DNA from: a virus
Virus record (IMG/VR): IMGVR_UViG_3300048687_000048
Location: 1 to 55,454 of that record
DNA: 55,454 nucleotides
Strand: one strand, 5' to 3'
Made by a program: the position numbers and the translations under genes. The notes under the pieces were generated by a model, which was not told where the DNA came from, did not search any database, and was given only the letters and a program-made list of their open reading frames with translations. This document shows, in pieces, positions 16,499 through 25,753 of this stretch. How positions within the stretch are numbered: position 1 is the first letter of the stretch; each line of letters begins with the position of its first letter.

Positions 16499-18142
16499 AT
16501 GCCCATCACCTATCGACGGCCAGGCGTGTACCTGGAAGAGAGCCTGCTGGTCAACAGCGCCGACACGGCCTCCACCTTCACGGTGGCGGCGTTCATCGGA
16601 GCAGCCGGTAAGGGTCCCCTGAACACGCCGGTCCGAGTGGACTCGTGGTCCGACTACGTCAACATCTTCGGCGGGTTCGCACCCATCAACCCTGTTGCCC
16701 CGGCGACCACCAAGGCCCTCTCATACCTGCCTTTCAGCGTCTACTCGTTCTTCCAGAGCGGTGGCCGCACGGCGTACATCATCCGGGCCGCTCCCACGGC
16801 GACCATCGATCAGGGCACCGCCGCCAAGATCGCCGTCAACGGTGGCGACGCCTCCGAGACGCCGCTGATGGCGTTCCAGTTGAACGCCCTCTCCGCCGGC
16901 ACCTGGGGCAACAGCCTCAAGTACAACCTCTCGACGCAGTCCACGGTGGGCACGGCGCCCAACGCCGACAACGTCTTCGCCCTGCAGATCCTGATCACCA
17001 ACGCCGATGGTCGGGACGAGGTCGTGGAGACGTTCTCGGGGTTGTCGATCAAGGGTGAGATCCCCGGTTCCCGGCCGATCTCGGCCACCATCAACGACCC
17101 CACCGCCGGCTCGCAGTACGTCACCGTCAGTGACGTCAGCGCCGGTCAGGGTCAGCCGGTGGTGACGACCAACGCCGTGGCCCTGGCCGGTGGTGTCGAT
17201 CCCAAGCTCCCCGATGCCTCGGCGCTCACCGCAGCGGCGAGCTACGTGTCATCCATCGAAGGTCCGGTCATCGTCAACGTGGTCGGCTACCACAGCGACG
17301 TCGCCAAGATCGAGACGGCCAATGCGGTCACCAGCTACGTCGGCGGCACGGTGCCCTCGACCACCTGGACCGACCGCCAGGACATCTTCGTGGTCAACGA
17401 CTCGGCACCGCCCCGGCTCCCGAACCAGTCGTCGGCGGCGTACCTGTCTTCGATCACGACATCGCTCGGCGCCAACACCGGTGACAGCTACTCGGCCTCC
17501 TACGGGCCGTGGATCATCGTCCCCAACCCGTCGTCCATCGGTTCGACGCTGGCGATCCCGCCAGGTGGAGCGGTGATGGGCGTGACGGCCCGCATCGACG
17601 CCACGGTCGGGGTGTTCCGGGCTCCGGCCGGGATCATCGCCAGCATCTCCAACGCCGTGGGCGTGCAGACGAAGTTCTCCGACACCGAGCTTGGGACGCT
17701 CAACAGCCAGAACATCAACGTCGTCCGCTCGGTGGTCGGCGCCGGCATCTGCGTCATGGGTGGCCGCACCCGCAAGACGTTCGGTGCCGATCGGTACGTC
17801 AGCGCTCGTCGCACGCTGATCTACATCAAGGAGGTGGTGCGCCGCTCCACGCAGTTCGCCGTCTTCGAGAACAACGATCAGCGCCTGTGGGCTTCGCTCC
17901 GCATGAGCGCTGAGCGGATCCTGCGTCCGCTGTGGGAGGCCGGAGGGCTCAAGGGCTCCAACACCAACGAGGCCTACTACATCCGCTGCGACGACACCAT
18001 CAACACGCCCTCCGTCATCCAGTCCGGCGAGGTCCGGATGGAGTTGGGCGTGGCGCTGCAGTACCCGGCTGAGTTCGTCATCATCCGGCTCACGCAGTAC
18101 GACCAGGGTTCGTTCACGGCTGAAGTCCAGCCGGCGTCATAA
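16499..18142 (+). CDS. Contractile tail sheath protein
   Basis: 547 residues with the classical sheath opening YRRPGVYLEESLL...AAFIGAAGKGPLNTPVRVDS (partly quoted), which matches the phage_sheath family. The C-terminal part has the conserved block SARRTLIYIKEVVRRSTQFA followed by LWASLRMSAERILRPLW and a final beta-hairpin (EVRMELGVALQYPAEFVIIRL). AAGGAG lies 4 nt before the ATG. It is the contractile outer tail tube and defines the phage as a myovirus. Confidence 0.93.
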   Translation: MPITYRRPGVYLEESLLVNSADTASTFTVAAFIGAAGKGPLNTPVRVDSWSDYVNIFGGFAPINPVAPATTKALSYLPFSVYSFFQSGGRTAYIIRAAPTATIDQGTAAKIAVNGGDASETPLMAFQLNALSAGTWGNSLKYNLSTQSTVGTAPNADNVFALQILITNADGRDEVVETFSGLSIKGEIPGSRPISATINDPTAGSQYVTVSDVSAGQGQPVVTTNAVALAGGVDPKLPDASALTAAASYVSSIEGPVIVNVVGYHSDVAKIETANAVTSYVGGTVPSTTWTDRQDIFVVNDSAPPRLPNQSSAAYLSSITTSLGANTGDSYSASYGPWIIVPNPSSIGSTLAIPPGGAVMGVTARIDATVGVFRAPAGIIASISNAVGVQTKFSDTELGTLNSQNINVVRSVVGAGICVMGGRTRKTFGADRYVSARRTLIYIKEVVRRSTQFAVFENNDQRLWASLRMSAERILRPLWEAGGLKGSNTNEAYYIRCDDTINTPSVIQSGEVRMELGVALQYPAEFVIIRLTQYDQGSFTAEVQPAS

Positions 18143-18154
18143 GGAGGTCCACAG

Positions 18155-18778
18155 ATGCCATCACCAACATTGGCTGACCGCACTCGGCTCCGTGCCGACC
18201 CGGTTCGCAACTTCAAGTTCCAGGTCCAGTTGTTCCACTCGGACGCCAAGCTCCAGACCCAGATCGCAGAGATGGGGTTCATGACGGTGGAAGGCCTCTC
18301 GATGACGACCGAGATGGTCGCCTACCGAGAGGGTGGGTGGAACACCAACCCGCACAAGCTCCCCGGCATGACCGACTTCGCCCCGCTCACGATGAGCGCT
18401 GGCGTCTTCTACCTCAAGCCCGGCATGTGGAACCTGGCGAAGCAGATGTTCGCCGTGCAGTGGGGCCAAGGCACCATCGGCATGGGCGAGGAGTTCCGCT
18501 TCGACATGGCCGTGCGGATCATGGACCACCCGGTCACCGACAACCCCGGCTCGGGCTCGCCCGGCGACGGGATCAACGGCTCGGTGATCGCCTTCGCCTT
18601 CTACAACGCCTGGGTGGCGTCGGTCGGCTTCAACGGCCTCAACGCCATGGACAACAGCGTCCTCATCCACCAGATGACCGTGCACCACGAGGGCTTCGAC
18701 GTCTTCTACGGCAACCAGGACGCCATCAACCTCCGCCACGGCGGAGTCGGCGGCGGTGCCGTCGCCCGCATCAGCTAA
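18155..18778 (+). CDS. Tail tube protein (gp19-like)
   Basis: 207 residues. It matches the myophage tube family: an N-terminal DPVRNFKFQVQL, then VEGLSMTTEMVAYREGGW, HKLPGMTDFAPLTMSAGVF, and a C-terminal VLIHQMTVHHEGFDV. It follows the sheath with a strong AAGGAGG and forms the inner rigid tube. Confidence 0.92.
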   Translation: MPSPTLADRTRLRADPVRNFKFQVQLFHSDAKLQTQIAEMGFMTVEGLSMTTEMVAYREGGWNTNPHKLPGMTDFAPLTMSAGVFYLKPGMWNLAKQMFAVQWGQGTIGMGEEFRFDMAVRIMDHPVTDNPGSGSPGDGINGSVIAFAFYNAWVASVGFNGLNAMDNSVLIHQMTVHHEGFDVFYGNQDAINLRHGGVGGGAVARIS

Positions 18779-18812
18779 CCGATACCCCCGTATCACACAG
18801 GAGCATGACATC

Positions 18813-19652
18813 GTGACAGACGTTCGAGACGCAGACATCTCGACGGCCGAAGAACTCTTTGGGAGCAAGCAGGCTGATCTCCAGGCGGCGAGGGAGCAGA
18901 TCGCAGGACCGGTGCCGCTCATCGAGCAGGCGCCGGACTGCCATCTCTCCCTGCCTCGGGGGCTCTTCTACAAGGGCCAGTACAAGAAGGACGTGGTGGT
19001 CAGGGAACTGACCGGCATGGACGAGGAGGCCCTGGCGAAGCACCGGGAGCCCTCCGACTACTACGACATGGTGGTGGCGCTCGGTGTCGAGCGCATCGAT
19101 GACCTCGATCTCGGCACTCTCCCCCTGGCCGAGCGACAGGGCTGGCTCCGCTCCCTGCTCATCGGGGAGCGGGACCAGATCTACATCGCCATCATCCGGG
19201 CCACCTTCGGAGAGCGCAAGGTCGTCAACTTCCGGTGTGTCCACTGCGACCAGGAGCAGGAGATGGAACTCCTGCTCTCGGAGGACTTCAAGCCCAAGGT
19301 CGTGGAGGACGTGGACAACGAGGTCTTCACGTTCTCCACATCCAAGGGCCACGAGTTGCAGTACCGCCTCGTCACCGGCGACGACCAGCGAGAGGCATAC
19401 GCCCGTAAGGGTGCTACGACGGCCGAGCAGAACACGATCCTGCTCAGCCGCTGCATCACCAAGCTCAACGGCGGGCTCATCCCCGATCCCACGAGCTACG
19501 TGCGGAACCTCGGGATCAAGGACCGCCAGACCCTCCTCACAGCGTTGGTCGATCACCAGCCATCGATCGACCTGCGACTGTCCACCACCTGCGTCGCCTG
19601 CGGGCAGGAGGTCCCGCTGGCACTCGGCTGGGCCGATCTCTTTCGCACCTGA
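18813..19652 (+). CDS. Tail assembly chaperone (short product)
   Basis: 279 residues from the GTG at 18813, with GGAG 9 nt upstream. It lies between tube and tape measure, where the paired tail-assembly chaperones are encoded. It contains a CxxC...CxxC pair (CVHCDQEQE and CVACGQE) that may bind zinc. The 3' end overlaps an out-of-frame continuation to 19800, implying a programmed frameshift. The chaperone wraps the tape measure during tail assembly and is not in the mature virion. Confidence 0.8.
   Translation: MTDVRDADISTAEELFGSKQADLQAAREQIAGPVPLIEQAPDCHLSLPRGLFYKGQYKKDVVVRELTGMDEEALAKHREPSDYYDMVVALGVERIDDLDLGTLPLAERQGWLRSLLIGERDQIYIAIIRATFGERKVVNFRCVHCDQEQEMELLLSEDFKPKVVEDVDNEVFTFSTSKGHELQYRLVTGDDQREAYARKGATTAEQNTILLSRCITKLNGGLIPDPTSYVRNLGIKDRQTLLTALVDHQPSIDLRLSTTCVACGQEVPLALGWADLFRT
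19638..19646 (+). promoter_or_regulatory. Candidate +1 ribosomal frameshift site (CTC TTT CGC)
   Basis: The zero-frame codons CTC TTT CGC ACC reach TGA three codons later. A +1 slip of tRNA-Phe from TTT to TTC enters the downstream frame. A -2 shift would reach the same frame, but no run favouring it is visible. Confidence 0.5.
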
Positions 19653-19800
19653 CGAGCAGACCCTCTACCTCAACTACGACATCATCTCCGCCCACAACGC
19701 CGGCTGGACGATCAGTGAGATACGGACGATGACCAACCGACAGCGCAACTACTGGCTCCGGATCATCACCTGGAAGCGGGATAAGAGAGCGAATGCCTGA
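19645..19800 (+). CDS. Frameshifted C-terminal extension of the tail assembly chaperone
   Basis: No start codon fits here, but an open frame one nucleotide ahead of the chaperone frame continues as APDEQTLYLNYDIISAHNAG...RDKRANA to the stop at 19798-19800, overlapping the tape measure start. A +1 slip at TTT-C (19641-19644), where the P-site Phe tRNA can re-pair with TTC, would join GWADLF to APDEQT and give a ~328-residue product. A frameshifted chaperone pair before the tape measure is a conserved arrangement in long-tailed phages. Confidence 0.65.
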   Translation, partial: APDEQTLYLNYDIISAHNAGWTISEIRTMTNRQRNYWLRIITWKRDKRANA

Positions 19801-22729
19801 CGAGCCGTCGGCTGCTGGCAACCCGCCAGGGCCGAACATCAACGTGAACCTCCCCGGCATGGAGGGGGCGGCACGGGTCATCGACTCGGTGAAGGACGCC
19901 CTCAACGGCCTCAAGGCGGCGTTGCGGGACATGGGCTGGCAGACGGCAGGCTCCGGGCTCAACTCGATGCTCGACGGCATCACCCGCAAGGCCACGCAGA
20001 CCGCTGATGCTCTCGGCAAGGCAGCGGCTGCCGCCAACTCAGGGTCGTTCGCCGGTGGTGGGGGCGGCGGTGGAGGCGGAGGCGGCGGTGGTGGCGGAGG
20101 CGGAGGCGGGGGAGGTGGCGGCGGTGGAGGCTGGCTCGCCCCGGCCCTCGCCAGTGCTGGTGGTGCCAGTGCGGTAGCACCCACGGCCTCGGTCCCGCCG
20201 GCTGGCATGGACCTGACCCAGAACATGGTCGGCCAGGGTGGGCAGGGCGACTTCTCCAAGGCCGTGGCGCTGTTCCCGTTGCGCTTCATGCGGGACCAGA
20301 TCAACACCAACCGGGCCAACGTGCTGACCCAGTCAGCGGCCTTCGGCCGGCAGGGCTTCGCCACCCACACGATCGACCAGTCGTTCCAGAACCAGTTGGC
20401 GACGCTGCCCGGCTCGGTGCTCGGCACGGTGTCCGATCAGCTTGAGTTGTTCGGCCAGGCCCCGCAGTACGGCGCCATGTACGGCTGGGGCACGGGCGCC
20501 AATGCACCACGCACACGGGGCTACCTGGAGAGCGTGCGCCAGGCCCAGATGATCAACCCCGGCGCTCCGGTCGGGCAGTTGGCGCAGATGTTCGGTGAGC
20601 AGGGTGAGGCCCCTCGCCAGCGCCAGGCCCAGGTGATGTCCGGCGGCGCCTTCGGTCTGGTCAAGAGCGGTGGCGGACAGAAGACGCTGCAGGAGTGGGC
20701 GGAGTCCATCCTGCGCTGGTTCGAAGGCCTCCGTGGGGGCAGCGACCGGGGCAAGGCGTTCAGCTACGGCCAGTTGATGGCCCAGTACTTCCCTGGCTCC
20801 AACATCGACGCCTGGTTCGACGCCAACGCCGTCACCCCGGACATGAAGTCGTACTGGTGGAGCTACGCCCTGGCGAAGACCCAGAACGGCAACGCCGACA
20901 CGCAGTCCGAGTTCGACATCACCCCGCAGACCGAGTCGCTGGCCCAGAACCGGCTGCGGGCCACCACGGCCACGACGATTGGACAGTTCCAACTCGGCGG
21001 CACCATGGGCGGCGCCTACAACAACCGTGAGCAGGCCAACCGGTGGTTCGGCGAGATGATGTCGTCGTTCATCAACCGTGTGATACCGAGCGCCACGTCC
21101 AAGGGACCGCTGGCCTCGATGCAGTACATGCCCGACACCATCGAGTCCATCCTCATGACGATGATGGAGAACTCCGGCAAGTTCGGAGAGGTGCTGGGCG
21201 GGATCGTCGGCTACGGCGGAGCGACCGGCGGGGCTGGTGAATGGCTCAAGGGCGCTGCCAACTGGGGCCTCGACGCCATCGACCCGCTCGGTCTGGTGCC
21301 CGGCAACACCGGTCGCTTCGGCATCGACCTGCCCGACGTCGGCAACCTGTGGGACGCCATCACGCCCGGCGACTACGACGTCGGTGACTACGGGACGATG
21401 GGTGGCACCACCACGGCCGGCATGCACCCCGACATGCAGCGCAAGGTCGGGGCGATGATGCGGGACAACCCCCGGCTCAAGATCAATAGCGGGCTACGGG
21501 ACAACGCCATGCAGCAGCGTCTCAAGAAGCGAGGCGTGGGGCGAGTCTCAGGTCGGCCCTCGGCTCACACCAGCGGCATGGCTGCCGACATGGGTCCCAG
21601 GGACCAGTACGGCTGGATCTCCAAGAACGCTCACCGCTACGGCCTCAAGTCGGGCAAGAACAAGGGCGAGCCGTGGCACGTCGGCATGGGTGACATGGCG
21701 AGCCCGTGGGTCGGTGACTACGACGTCGGAGACATGCCCGACATCATCAGCGCCATCAAGGACCTGTTCACCGGCAGCGATCCGATCAGCGGCATCTCCG
21801 GGATCGCCACGCCGATCTTCGAACTGCTCGGGGGCCTCATGGCGGACGGTGACGCCGACCTCTCCAAGCTGGCCTACAAGGGCGACGTCTACTTCCAGTT
21901 GTACGAGAAGAGCAAGCAGGTCACCTACGGCAAGGGCCTCGTCGCTCGGGTGCTGGAGAGCTTCGCTGACGTGATGAGCGGTGGCGGTGGTGGCAACCTC
22001 GCCTCGGGCACGTCCACGGCGGGAGCCGGCGGGGGTGGCGCTCGTGGTGCCGCCTACAACATGTTCGAGTCGGCGCCGCCCAACATCATGCAGGCGATGT
22101 CGTCGGGCGACGAGATGACCCGAGGCAAGGCCGTGGCGCAGGCCATGTACCAGGCCGGCTTCCGGGGCCAGGACCTCAAGAACATGACGGCCATCGCCTA
22201 CCGGGAGAGCCACTGGACGTCCAACGAGTCGTCCTCGTGGGTGGAGGACTCCGATGACGTCGGCGGTGGCTTGCTCGGCATCAACCAGTTGCCGTTCATC
22301 AACGCCGGCAAGACGCCGCCCTACACCAAGGGTGACATCCTCGACCCCTACATCAACGCCCGCATCGCCTACGACATGTTCACCCGCAGCCCGGAGGCCA
22401 AGGGTCGCATCGGTGGTGGTCCCAGCGGCTACACCCCGTGGGACTTCCCTGGCGCCCAGAACTGGCAGTACAAGGTGCCCTTCGACAAGGGCGCCGCAGC
22501 GGTGCAGGCCGCTGGGCTCGGGGACATCGATCCCGGTGCTCGCTACGACTACATGATGCCGTTGCCCACGCAACAACAGAAGGGACAGGTCGTCGAGTTC
22601 CACAACACGTTCCAAGTCGGTACCGGCGTATCAAACAGCGGTAGCGGTATCGACCTCCGCCGCACGGCGAGCACGATCGCTGATCACCTGGAGAACGAGA
22701 TGAAGCAGCGACTGCAGAGGGTGTCGTGA
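19793..22729 (+). CDS. Tape measure protein with M15 peptidase and transglycosylase domains
   Basis: 978 residues starting inside the chaperone extension. The N-terminus is helical, followed by a run of 26 glycines (residues 88-113). A VanY/M15-type D,D-peptidase domain lies around residues 545-635: H592 and D599 in SAHTSGMAADM, and E626/H629 in EPWHVG. A lysozyme-like transglycosylase domain follows at ~775-900, with likely catalytic E805 in AIAYRESHW and GLLGINQLPF. The gene position and length fit a tape measure. The two wall-cleaving domains would open peptidoglycan during DNA entry. Confidence 0.82.
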   Translation: MPDEPSAAGNPPGPNINVNLPGMEGAARVIDSVKDALNGLKAALRDMGWQTAGSGLNSMLDGITRKATQTADALGKAAAAANSGSFAGGGGGGGGGGGGGGGGGGGGGGGGGGWLAPALASAGGASAVAPTASVPPAGMDLTQNMVGQGGQGDFSKAVALFPLRFMRDQINTNRANVLTQSAAFGRQGFATHTIDQSFQNQLATLPGSVLGTVSDQLELFGQAPQYGAMYGWGTGANAPRTRGYLESVRQAQMINPGAPVGQLAQMFGEQGEAPRQRQAQVMSGGAFGLVKSGGGQKTLQEWAESILRWFEGLRGGSDRGKAFSYGQLMAQYFPGSNIDAWFDANAVTPDMKSYWWSYALAKTQNGNADTQSEFDITPQTESLAQNRLRATTATTIGQFQLGGTMGGAYNNREQANRWFGEMMSSFINRVIPSATSKGPLASMQYMPDTIESILMTMMENSGKFGEVLGGIVGYGGATGGAGEWLKGAANWGLDAIDPLGLVPGNTGRFGIDLPDVGNLWDAITPGDYDVGDYGTMGGTTTAGMHPDMQRKVGAMMRDNPRLKINSGLRDNAMQQRLKKRGVGRVSGRPSAHTSGMAADMGPRDQYGWISKNAHRYGLKSGKNKGEPWHVGMGDMASPWVGDYDVGDMPDIISAIKDLFTGSDPISGISGIATPIFELLGGLMADGDADLSKLAYKGDVYFQLYEKSKQVTYGKGLVARVLESFADVMSGGGGGNLASGTSTAGAGGGGARGAAYNMFESAPPNIMQAMSSGDEMTRGKAVAQAMYQAGFRGQDLKNMTAIAYRESHWTSNESSSWVEDSDDVGGGLLGINQLPFINAGKTPPYTKGDILDPYINARIAYDMFTRSPEAKGRIGGGPSGYTPWDFPGAQNWQYKVPFDKGAAAVQAAGLGDIDPGARYDYMMPLPTQQQKGQVVEFHNTFQVGTGVSNSGSGIDLRRTASTIADHLENEMKQRLQRVS
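20054..20131 (+). repeat. Run of 26 consecutive glycine codons
   Basis: All four GGN codons are mixed, so the tract is maintained at the protein level rather than by simple slippage of one codon. It links the N-terminal helical region to the main body of the tape measure. Confidence 0.95.
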
Positions 22730-24246
22730 CATACAAGTACGGGATCAAGAACGTCTACCGGCCGTCGCAGTTGGCGCCCAAGGCCTACGGCTGGTCGAGC
22801 GCTCCGCCCTACAGCCGGGCCGACGTGCCCACGGCGCTGATGGACCGACCGTCCAACCTCACCGCTGACCAGTTCGCCCAGCAGTTCGCCTACGAGTGGT
22901 TCCAGAGCGGCGAGACGGCGATGGGCTTGAGCAATCCGCCGTTCGTCAGCGGTGCCGCCGGCCGGCTGATGCCGTTCCTCCAGGAGGGCACTGGGGCACC
23001 GGCTCGCATCCTGCGGGGTTACATCCGCCGCTCCCAGTTCGACGCCGGGGATGCCGTGAGCAAGGCCCGGCTCTACTTCATGTACAACCCCGAGACGATC
23101 AGCCGGGACTACGTGAGCTACCTCGACCAGGGTGCGCTGGACCCCTTCAACACCGTGTACCAGAGCGGCAACCTGGTGGCGCCGCCGAGCATTCTCGACT
23201 TCTCCTTCGACCTCTTTTTCGACCGCCAGGAGGAGGCCACCCAGCGCAGCCACCCCGGCGTGTTCGTGGACTACCAGTTCTTCGACCTCGTGGTCCGCAA
23301 CGTGGTACCCACCGACGTCAACCAGTCCAGCAACACGCTGCCCGACAACGGCGTGATGATGGTCAACCCCCGCAACATCACGGTGGTGTTCAGCCCGCAG
23401 TTGACGGTGGAGGGCCGGCCGCTCAACGCCAGGGTGACCTTTGAGAAGTTCACCCATCGGATGACCCCCATCCGCATGCGTATCTCACTGACGATGCGTG
23501 CGGTGTACATGGGGCCGGTCAAGGACATGACCGAGTACAAGGCCGAGGTGTTCGCCGCCGAGACGGCGGTGCCCGTCAGCGAGGTCGTCAACCCGCCCTA
23601 CATCTGGAACATGGAGGGCCTGCAGGCGATCCGAGACGAATGGGCAGCCAACCCCTTGGGGGCAGCGGCGTCCACCAACTCGGCCACCCAGAACTTCGGG
23701 ACCCAGCAGAGCTACGCCAACACCAACAACGGCCAGGCCCGCAAGAACGCTCTCGACTACGCCAAGGCCCACGTCGTGGAGGGCACCACCAAGTACGCCT
23801 CGACGGGCTCTGGCCTGGGCCGGGCCAACCTGCCCACGTCGGCGGAGTGCTCGGGCCTGGTGTGCTCGTGCTACAAGGCGGTGGGCCTCTCGGACGGGAT
23901 GAACTGGAGCGACCTGCCGGGCACCGCCGTGATCATCTCCCGGCTCAACGCCAGCAACTGGAAGAACGCCCAGCGCTTCTCCTACGACGACATCTACGCC
24001 GGCAAGCTGGAGTACGGCGACATCATCATGCGGCCCGGTCACATCCGCTGGTTCGAGAAGTACGAGGGCGGCACAGCCATCCGGGTCTTCGACGCCGCTT
24101 CGGCCACGTCCAACCCACAGGTCGGCTCCCGTGTGCAGAACTCCAAGCTGACCACCGACTACTTCGCCTTCCGTCCGATGCCGTTGGGGGCCGACATGTC
24201 ATACAACGCCACCAACAACCCGACCTCCAGCACTGGCCCCCGCTGA
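22726..24246 (+). CDS. Baseplate/tail-tip protein with C-terminal NlpC/P60 peptidase
   Basis: 506 residues from a GTG overlapping the tape measure stop. The first ~300 residues form a tail domain (YFMYNPETISRDYVSYLDQG, RMRISLTMRAVYMGP). Residues ~330-500 form an NlpC/P60 cysteine peptidase: catalytic C375 in SAECSGLVCS and H439 in MRPGHIRWF. It would cut peptide stems of the wall and is the third peptidoglycan hydrolase domain encoded in this tail. The following gene is LysM/gp53-like, consistent with a tail-tip lysin complex. Confidence 0.8.
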   Translation: MTYKYGIKNVYRPSQLAPKAYGWSSAPPYSRADVPTALMDRPSNLTADQFAQQFAYEWFQSGETAMGLSNPPFVSGAAGRLMPFLQEGTGAPARILRGYIRRSQFDAGDAVSKARLYFMYNPETISRDYVSYLDQGALDPFNTVYQSGNLVAPPSILDFSFDLFFDRQEEATQRSHPGVFVDYQFFDLVVRNVVPTDVNQSSNTLPDNGVMMVNPRNITVVFSPQLTVEGRPLNARVTFEKFTHRMTPIRMRISLTMRAVYMGPVKDMTEYKAEVFAAETAVPVSEVVNPPYIWNMEGLQAIRDEWAANPLGAAASTNSATQNFGTQQSYANTNNGQARKNALDYAKAHVVEGTTKYASTGSGLGRANLPTSAECSGLVCSCYKAVGLSDGMNWSDLPGTAVIISRLNASNWKNAQRFSYDDIYAGKLEYGDIIMRPGHIRWFEKYEGGTAIRVFDAASATSNPQVGSRVQNSKLTTDYFAFRPMPLGADMSYNATNNPTSSTGPR

Positions 24247-24581
24247 TGGCCGTGCAGCCTGGATCCCGCTACGAGGATGCCGAGCACCAGTTCGCCGGCA
24301 AGCACTTCTACGACTCCTGGGGCCACCCCCTGCTGATCAACGAGGACTCCACGCTGCGGGTCTGGAACACCAGCGTGGACACGCTCTACATGCTCACCAC
24401 TTTGCCCCTCCCGCCCCCACCGCCGGCCGAGTACTACGCCAAGGAGAGCGAGCACTTCCCGTTCCTGGCCTTCAAGTTCATGCAGGACTCCACCCGCTGG
24501 TGGGAGATCGCTGAGGTCAACCCCGGCGTGTGGTACCCGCTCGACCTGGAGGCCGGGATGTATCTGCGGGTGCCGTCATGA
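24246..24581 (+). CDS. LysM/gp53-like baseplate protein
   Basis: 111 residues. After a proline run (LPLPPPPPAEYY) the C-terminus reads FMQDSTRWWEIAEVNPGVW and ends LEAGMYLRVPS. This is the layout of the LysM-like 'W..IA..N...(p)..l..G..L.iP' fold found in gp53/LysM baseplate proteins. It starts at a TGATG overlap and ends in ATGA, so it is translationally coupled to both neighbours. The likely role is wedge assembly or peptidoglycan contact. Confidence 0.72.
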   Translation: MAVQPGSRYEDAEHQFAGKHFYDSWGHPLLINEDSTLRVWNTSVDTLYMLTTLPLPPPPPAEYYAKESEHFPFLAFKFMQDSTRWWEIAEVNPGVWYPLDLEAGMYLRVPS

Positions 24582-25753
24582 GCATGATGGACCTGCTGTC
24601 GGCGCCGACCGCCCGCTCGACCAGGGGTCGAGTGCCGATGTTCCGCCCGCTGCTCGACGGCGAGGAGTTCGACGTCACCTTCCAGGAGGCAGCGATGCAG
24701 ATGGGCGAGGGCGCCCACGACACCGTGCTGGCCCAATGCACGTCGTCCTCGCTGACCAACGTCGATGGCATCCTCAACTCGACCATCAGCTTCTACTGGG
24801 GTCAGGCACCCCGCACCGAGTTGTTCTGTGGCTACGTCGTCGGCGTCGGCATCACCAAGTCCGGTGAGGGCTCGCTGAGCTTCGGGCTGATCATCCTCGG
24901 TGTCACCAAGGTGCTGCAGGCGGGCAAGCCCCGCTTCTGGACCCACAAGAGCGTGCCCTCGGCCATCACGGCGCTGGCCTACTCCAACAACCTCGGCGTG
25001 CACACCCATCCCCATGACTACCTGTGGGGCTCGATGGCCCAGACCAGCCAGTCGGACTGGCAGATGCTGGACATCCAGGTGGGTCGCCTGGGCTGGAGCG
25101 TCTACAACCGATATGGTGTGATACAGGCGTATGACGCACTGCAGTTGTTCCAGGAGTCGGGCTCGTACTGCACCCTCCAGTCGTCACAGGACCAGGACTT
25201 CGACCCCACCGCCGAGCGCCGGCTGATCGAGTTCAGTCCCAGCGAGGACTCCGACGAGACGCCCGACTCGATGGGTACCAAGGTCGCCTACTTCACCGAC
25301 CGCAACGACATCCAGGTCACCAAGCAGTTGGGCGACCACACCAAGTACAAGTTCGTGACCGACTGGGTGCTGCGGAACGCCGACGAGGCGACGCTCTACG
25401 CCAACGCCCCGACATCCAAGCCGGGGACGTGGGACCAGCGGGCCACGGCTCGCATCTGGGGTGACTCCGACATCTACCCCGGCATGTGCGTGGACGTCAT
25501 CACCTCCAACAACACGTACCTCCGTAACAAGTACGACGGACGCTGGCTGGTCACTGACGTGCAGCACAAGATGGACCGCCAGAGCTTCCAGACGCAGTTG
25601 AACCTGGCCCGGCCGGCGAGTGATACACGGGTATCCCAGGACTCGTACCGCTCGTTCTGGTCGATCGCCAACAAGCCCCGCCCTGGGCTGTCCCTCCAAG
25701 ACGGGCAGTGGGTGTCCTCGTGGACCGACCCGAGAGTGCAAAGCGTCCTATGA
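24578..25753 (+). CDS. Baseplate hub protein (gp27/gpD/VgrG-like)
   Basis: 391 residues from the ATG at 24578, overlapping the previous stop. The layout is that of hub proteins: an N-terminal beta-barrel domain (ISFYWGQAPRTELFCGYVVG), a central LysM-like/helical part (LAYSNNLGVHTHPHDYLWGS, DWQMLDIQVGRLGWSVYNRYG) and a C-terminal barrel (CVDVITSNNTYLRNKYDGRW). It should connect the tube to the baseplate. It contains a copy of the GTGTGATAC motif that uses the rare codon ATA. Confidence 0.75.
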   Translation: MSMMDLLSAPTARSTRGRVPMFRPLLDGEEFDVTFQEAAMQMGEGAHDTVLAQCTSSSLTNVDGILNSTISFYWGQAPRTELFCGYVVGVGITKSGEGSLSFGLIILGVTKVLQAGKPRFWTHKSVPSAITALAYSNNLGVHTHPHDYLWGSMAQTSQSDWQMLDIQVGRLGWSVYNRYGVIQAYDALQLFQESGSYCTLQSSQDQDFDPTAERRLIEFSPSEDSDETPDSMGTKVAYFTDRNDIQVTKQLGDHTKYKFVTDWVLRNADEATLYANAPTSKPGTWDQRATARIWGDSDIYPGMCVDVITSNNTYLRNKYDGRWLVTDVQHKMDRQSFQTQLNLARPASDTRVSQDSYRSFWSIANKPRPGLSLQDGQWVSSWTDPRVQSVL

